From JASHPR01 sp963833885 (GTDB lineage: Bacteria > Actinomycetota > Actinomycetes > Streptosporangiales > Streptosporangiaceae): a DNA stretch of 64,000 bases. This document shows, one piece after another, positions 61,630 through 64,000 of the stretch. The stretch spans positions 1-64,000 of the forward strand of contig CAWHZU010000028.1 in assembly GCA_963833885.1 (NCBI GenBank). The letters are read 5' to 3'. The notes beneath the pieces are model-generated. The model was not told the DNA's origin. It saw only the letters and a list, made by a program, of their open reading frames with translations, and searched no databases. The first letter of the stretch is position 1. Each line of letters begins with the position of its first letter. Made by a program: the position numbers and the translations under genes.

Positions 61630-62658
61630 ATGAGAGGCGTGATCGCCATTCTGGCTACGGCGGCGGCGGTGCTGGCTGCAGGCGGTGCCGTAGCTCCCGG
61701 CGCGCTTGCGGCGCCGGCCGGCGGCGGGACGGCCGCCGCTCCGCTGCTGATCGGCATGGTGAACGGCAGCGGCGAGGCGATGGTCAAGCAGGGCATGACC
61801 TCGGCGTGGACCAACGAGCACAGCGACGTGGAGCAGGTGGCCGTGGCCGGAGACCCGGCCAACGGCCCGCTGATCGGGATCGTGACGGACAGCGGGGCGG
61901 CGCTGGTTAAAGAGGGCAGCTTGAGCGCGGGCTGGAACACCGAGGTAAGCAGCAACGTGCGGGCGATCGCCGTGGCCACCGACGCCACTCACGGCCCGCT
62001 GATCGCTGTGCTGCTCTGGAGCGGTGAGCTGATGGTCAAAGAGGGCAGCCTGACTGCGGCGTGGAACGACGAGTACAGCAGCGCGGTTGAGGTGAGCGTG
62101 GCCAGCGACACGGCCAACGGCCCGCTGATCGCGCTCACGAACGACTCCGGTGAAGTCCTGGCCAAGGAGGGCAACCTGACCGCGGGCTGGAATAACGAAT
62201 GGGCAGCCGACAACGCGGCGTACGTCGTGGTGGCCAGCGATCCGGCCAACGGCCCGCTGATCGGGATCGTGACCGAAGGCACCGTGACGGACCCGTTCGA
62301 CAACGAGGCCTACGTCAAGGAAGGCAGCCTGGACGCCGGCTGGCACGCCGAGTACGCCGGCGTGGAGCAGCTCACCGTGGCCAGCGACTCGGTGAACGGC
62401 CCGCTGATCGGGGTCATCGACGCCTCCGGCGAGGCGCTGGCCAAGGAGGGCAGCCTGAGTGCCAGCTGGCAGGATGAGTACGGCAACGTGGCCGGCATGG
62501 CCCTGGGCAGCGACCCGGTCAACGGCCCGCTGATCGGGGTGCAGGACATCGAGGACGGCCCGGACGGCCGGCTGCTGGTCAAGACCGGCGCCCTGGACGC
62601 TGCGTGGAACGTCGAGAACACCGACGTGGCCCCGGGCGCGTTCGACGTCTCTGGTTAA
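61630..62658 (+). CDS. Secreted protein of seven beta-propeller-like repeats
   Basis: 342 residues; family not recognised. A signal peptide (VIAILATAAAVLAAGGAVAPGALA) is followed by seven repeats of about 42-49 residues. Each begins NGPLIGI, has a turn like DSGEAL, then VKEGSLSAGWNxEY and VxxVAVASDPA. The number and length suit a seven-bladed propeller, perhaps a lectin. Repeat borders are also visible as DNA (AACGGCCCGCTGATCG recurs). ATG 61630 follows GAGGGG. Alone on its strand. Confidence 0.8.
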   Translation: MRGVIAILATAAAVLAAGGAVAPGALAAPAGGGTAAAPLLIGMVNGSGEAMVKQGMTSAWTNEHSDVEQVAVAGDPANGPLIGIVTDSGAALVKEGSLSAGWNTEVSSNVRAIAVATDATHGPLIAVLLWSGELMVKEGSLTAAWNDEYSSAVEVSVASDTANGPLIALTNDSGEVLAKEGNLTAGWNNEWAADNAAYVVVASDPANGPLIGIVTEGTVTDPFDNEAYVKEGSLDAGWHAEYAGVEQLTVASDSVNGPLIGVIDASGEALAKEGSLSASWQDEYGNVAGMALGSDPVNGPLIGVQDIEDGPDGRLLVKTGALDAAWNVENTDVAPGAFDVSG

Positions 62659-62687
62659 GCCTTCCGTTCCGAGCTGGGCTGGGCCTG

Positions 62688-64000
62688 TCAGTCCTGGGCG
62701 GTGAGCAGGTCGGCGACCGCCGCGATGCCCGGCTCGACGGCCCGGTCCCCGACGTCGCCGAAGCCGATGACCAGCTGCGGCGGGTCGGTCGCCTGGGAGG
62801 CCCGGAACGTGCTCATGCCGTGTAGGCCCACCCGCCGGTCGCGGGCGGCTGCGACGATGCCCGCTTCGTCCGCGCCGTCCGGCAGGTGTGCCACCGCGTG
62901 GAATCCCGCGGCCAGGCCGGTCAGCCGCACCGCCGGCGCGTGCCGCCCGAGCGCGGCGATGAGCAGGCCGCGGCGGTTGGCGTAAACCGACCGCATGTGG
63001 CGCAGGTGCCGGTCGTAGCGGCCCGACTGGAGCAGGGCCGCAAGCGCGAGCTGGTCGAGCACGGGCGAGCCGCGGTCGCTGATGAGCTTTTCCGCAGCGA
63101 TCGCGTCGGCCAGGTCCGGCGGCGCGAGTACCCAGCCGAGCCGGACCGCCGGTGCCAGCGCCTTGCTCGCGGTGCCGATGGTGACGACGTGACCGGGGGC
63201 GAGACCCTGCAGCACGCCGACGGGTTCCCGGTCGTAGCGGAACTCGGAGTCGTAGTCGTCCTCGATGATGAACGAGCCGGTGTCACGGGCCCAGTCGACC
63301 AGCGCGTGCCGCCTGCTGGCGGCGAGAACGACTCCGGTCGGCGCCTGGTGCGCCGGCATGACCACGACGACCCGCGCCCGGCTGGCATAGAGCGCCGCGA
63401 CGTCAATGCCGAGGTCGTCGACGGGCACGTGCGCCACCTGCTGGCCGCTCGCGCCGACGGCCCGCACGACCTCGCTCACCTCCGGGCCGCCGTAGCCCGG
63501 TTCCTCGAACGCGACGGACCGCGCCCCCGTCCTGGCCAGCGCCTGCAGTACCAGGACAAGGCCCTGCGCGAACCCGGTGCAGGCGATCAGCCGGGCCGCA
63601 TCGGCGTCGGCGGCCCGGACCCGGCGCAGGTACCCGGCCAGCACCTCGCGCAGCACGAGGCTGCCGCGGGGGTCGCCGTAGTCCAGGTCGGCGTTCGCCG
63701 CGCTGGTGCACGCCTCGCGCACCGCCCGGGCCCAGTCGCCACGCGGGAAGCTCGCCAGGTCTGGCACACCCGGCCGGAAGTCCGCGATCAGCCGCGGGCC
63801 GGACGGCAGGACCGAGGACGGCCGGGCAGCCGTCGGCTGCGCGCCGGCCGCGACCCTGGTCGCCGAGCCCGTCTGGCTGGTCAGGTAGCCCTCGGACAGC
63901 AGCTGGGCGTAGCACTCCTGGATCAGGCCGCGAGACACCCCCAGCTCACGGGCGAGCTCGCGGGAGGACGGCAGGCGCTCCCCGGCGCCGAGCCTGCCGG
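62688..64000 (-). CDS. MocR/PdxR-type GntR regulator with aminotransferase domain (5' end outside window)
   Basis: The frame enters from the right edge with the second half of a GntR HTH (LPSSRELARELGVSRGLIQECYAQLLSEGYL), followed by a class I aminotransferase-like domain: DLASFPRGDWARAVREA, LDYGDPRGSLVLREVLAGYL, SFIIEDDYDSEFRYDREP, and TIGTASKALAPAVRLGW with the PLP lysine. MocR proteins sense PLP or amino compounds. About 30 N-terminal residues are missing. Confidence 0.92.
   Translation of the reverse strand, partial: GRLGAGERLPSSRELARELGVSRGLIQECYAQLLSEGYLTSQTGSATRVAAGAQPTAARPSSVLPSGPRLIADFRPGVPDLASFPRGDWARAVREACTSAANADLDYGDPRGSLVLREVLAGYLRRVRAADADAARLIACTGFAQGLVLVLQALARTGARSVAFEEPGYGGPEVSEVVRAVGASGQQVAHVPVDDLGIDVAALYASRARVVVVMPAHQAPTGVVLAASRRHALVDWARDTGSFIIEDDYDSEFRYDREPVGVLQGLAPGHVVTIGTASKALAPAVRLGWVLAPPDLADAIAAEKLISDRGSPVLDQLALAALLQSGRYDRHLRHMRSVYANRRGLLIAALGRHAPAVRLTGLAAGFHAVAHLPDGADEAGIVAAARDRRVGLHGMSTFRASQATDPPQLVIGFGDVGDRAVEPGIAAVADLLTAQD

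Noticed and set aside
61630..62658. DNA repeats as a mobile or satellite array.
   Set aside because: They are explained by the seven protein repeats.

Overview
The window is about 64 kb of very GC-rich DNA with strong third-position G/C, frequent GTG and TTG starts, 4-base ATGA/GTGA overlaps between genes, leaderless starts, and families typical of Actinobacteria (ClpC with UVR-like linker, WXG100-like protein, MocR and FCD GntR regulators, DUF6285, DUF6510, Cgl0159 family). It most likely comes from a soil-type filamentous actinomycete; genus cannot be told from the sequence. The genes are mostly catabolic and transport operons with their regulators.

Layout. 0-7 kb: myo-inositol catabolism (divergent UTRA-GntR regulator, iolC, Cgl0159-family aldolase, iolB, iolD, MFS exporter/importer); iolA, iolE and iolG are not here. 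7-8.5 kb: a ParA ATPase plus a small DNA-binding-like protein behind a 30-bp palindrome, like a plasmid partition cassette. 8.5-16 kb: GNAT, MscL with zinc ribbon, RibD-like reductase, a SecA-like protein whose ATPase motifs are destroyed, LLM oxidoreductase, DUF1330, and an acyl-CoA dehydrogenase/phosphotransferase pair. 17-20.7 kb: clpC, a sulfite-oxidase-like protein and DUF6510. 20.8-26.5 kb: CUT1 sugar importer and a secreted GH54 arabinofuranosidase behind a perfect LacI-type operator. 26.3-28.8 kb: CPBP protease-like, NAD(P)H-binding protein (frameshifted), GNAT. 29-33.8 kb: class II aldolase with an RbsABC-like importer.

34.5-40.4 kb is the most unusual region: a soluble TPR protein fused to an EccC-like triple FtsK/SpoIIIE ATPase module (only the middle ATPase keeps Walker motifs), followed in overlapping order by a WXG100-like protein, a helical protein ending in a ParB/Srx-like domain, and a second small helical protein, and preceded by a proline-linker protein of unknown family. 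No membrane core of a type VII system is visible. 40.4-50.3 kb: a catabolic cluster of unknown substrate (MetE-like, alpha/beta hydrolase, aldehyde dehydrogenase, LhgO-like oxidase, amidohydrolase, ThDP enzyme, Ldh-type dehydrogenase, LysR). 50.3-60.3 kb: an oligopeptide ABC transporter, hydrolase, acetamidase and nitrilase between two paralogous FCD-GntR regulators that share a nearly identical promoter/operator. 60.6-61.5 kb: fragments of VOC, aldehyde dehydrogenase and hydrolase genes. 61.6-64 kb: a secreted seven-repeat protein and a MocR-type regulator cut by the window edge.

Seven otherwise well-conserved genes are each broken by what looks like a single-base indel, four of them inside 53.5-57.1 kb. 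Either the assembly is error-prone here or the peptide-transport operon is decaying; the sequence alone cannot decide. Boundaries of those genes are given as the ancestral gene spans.
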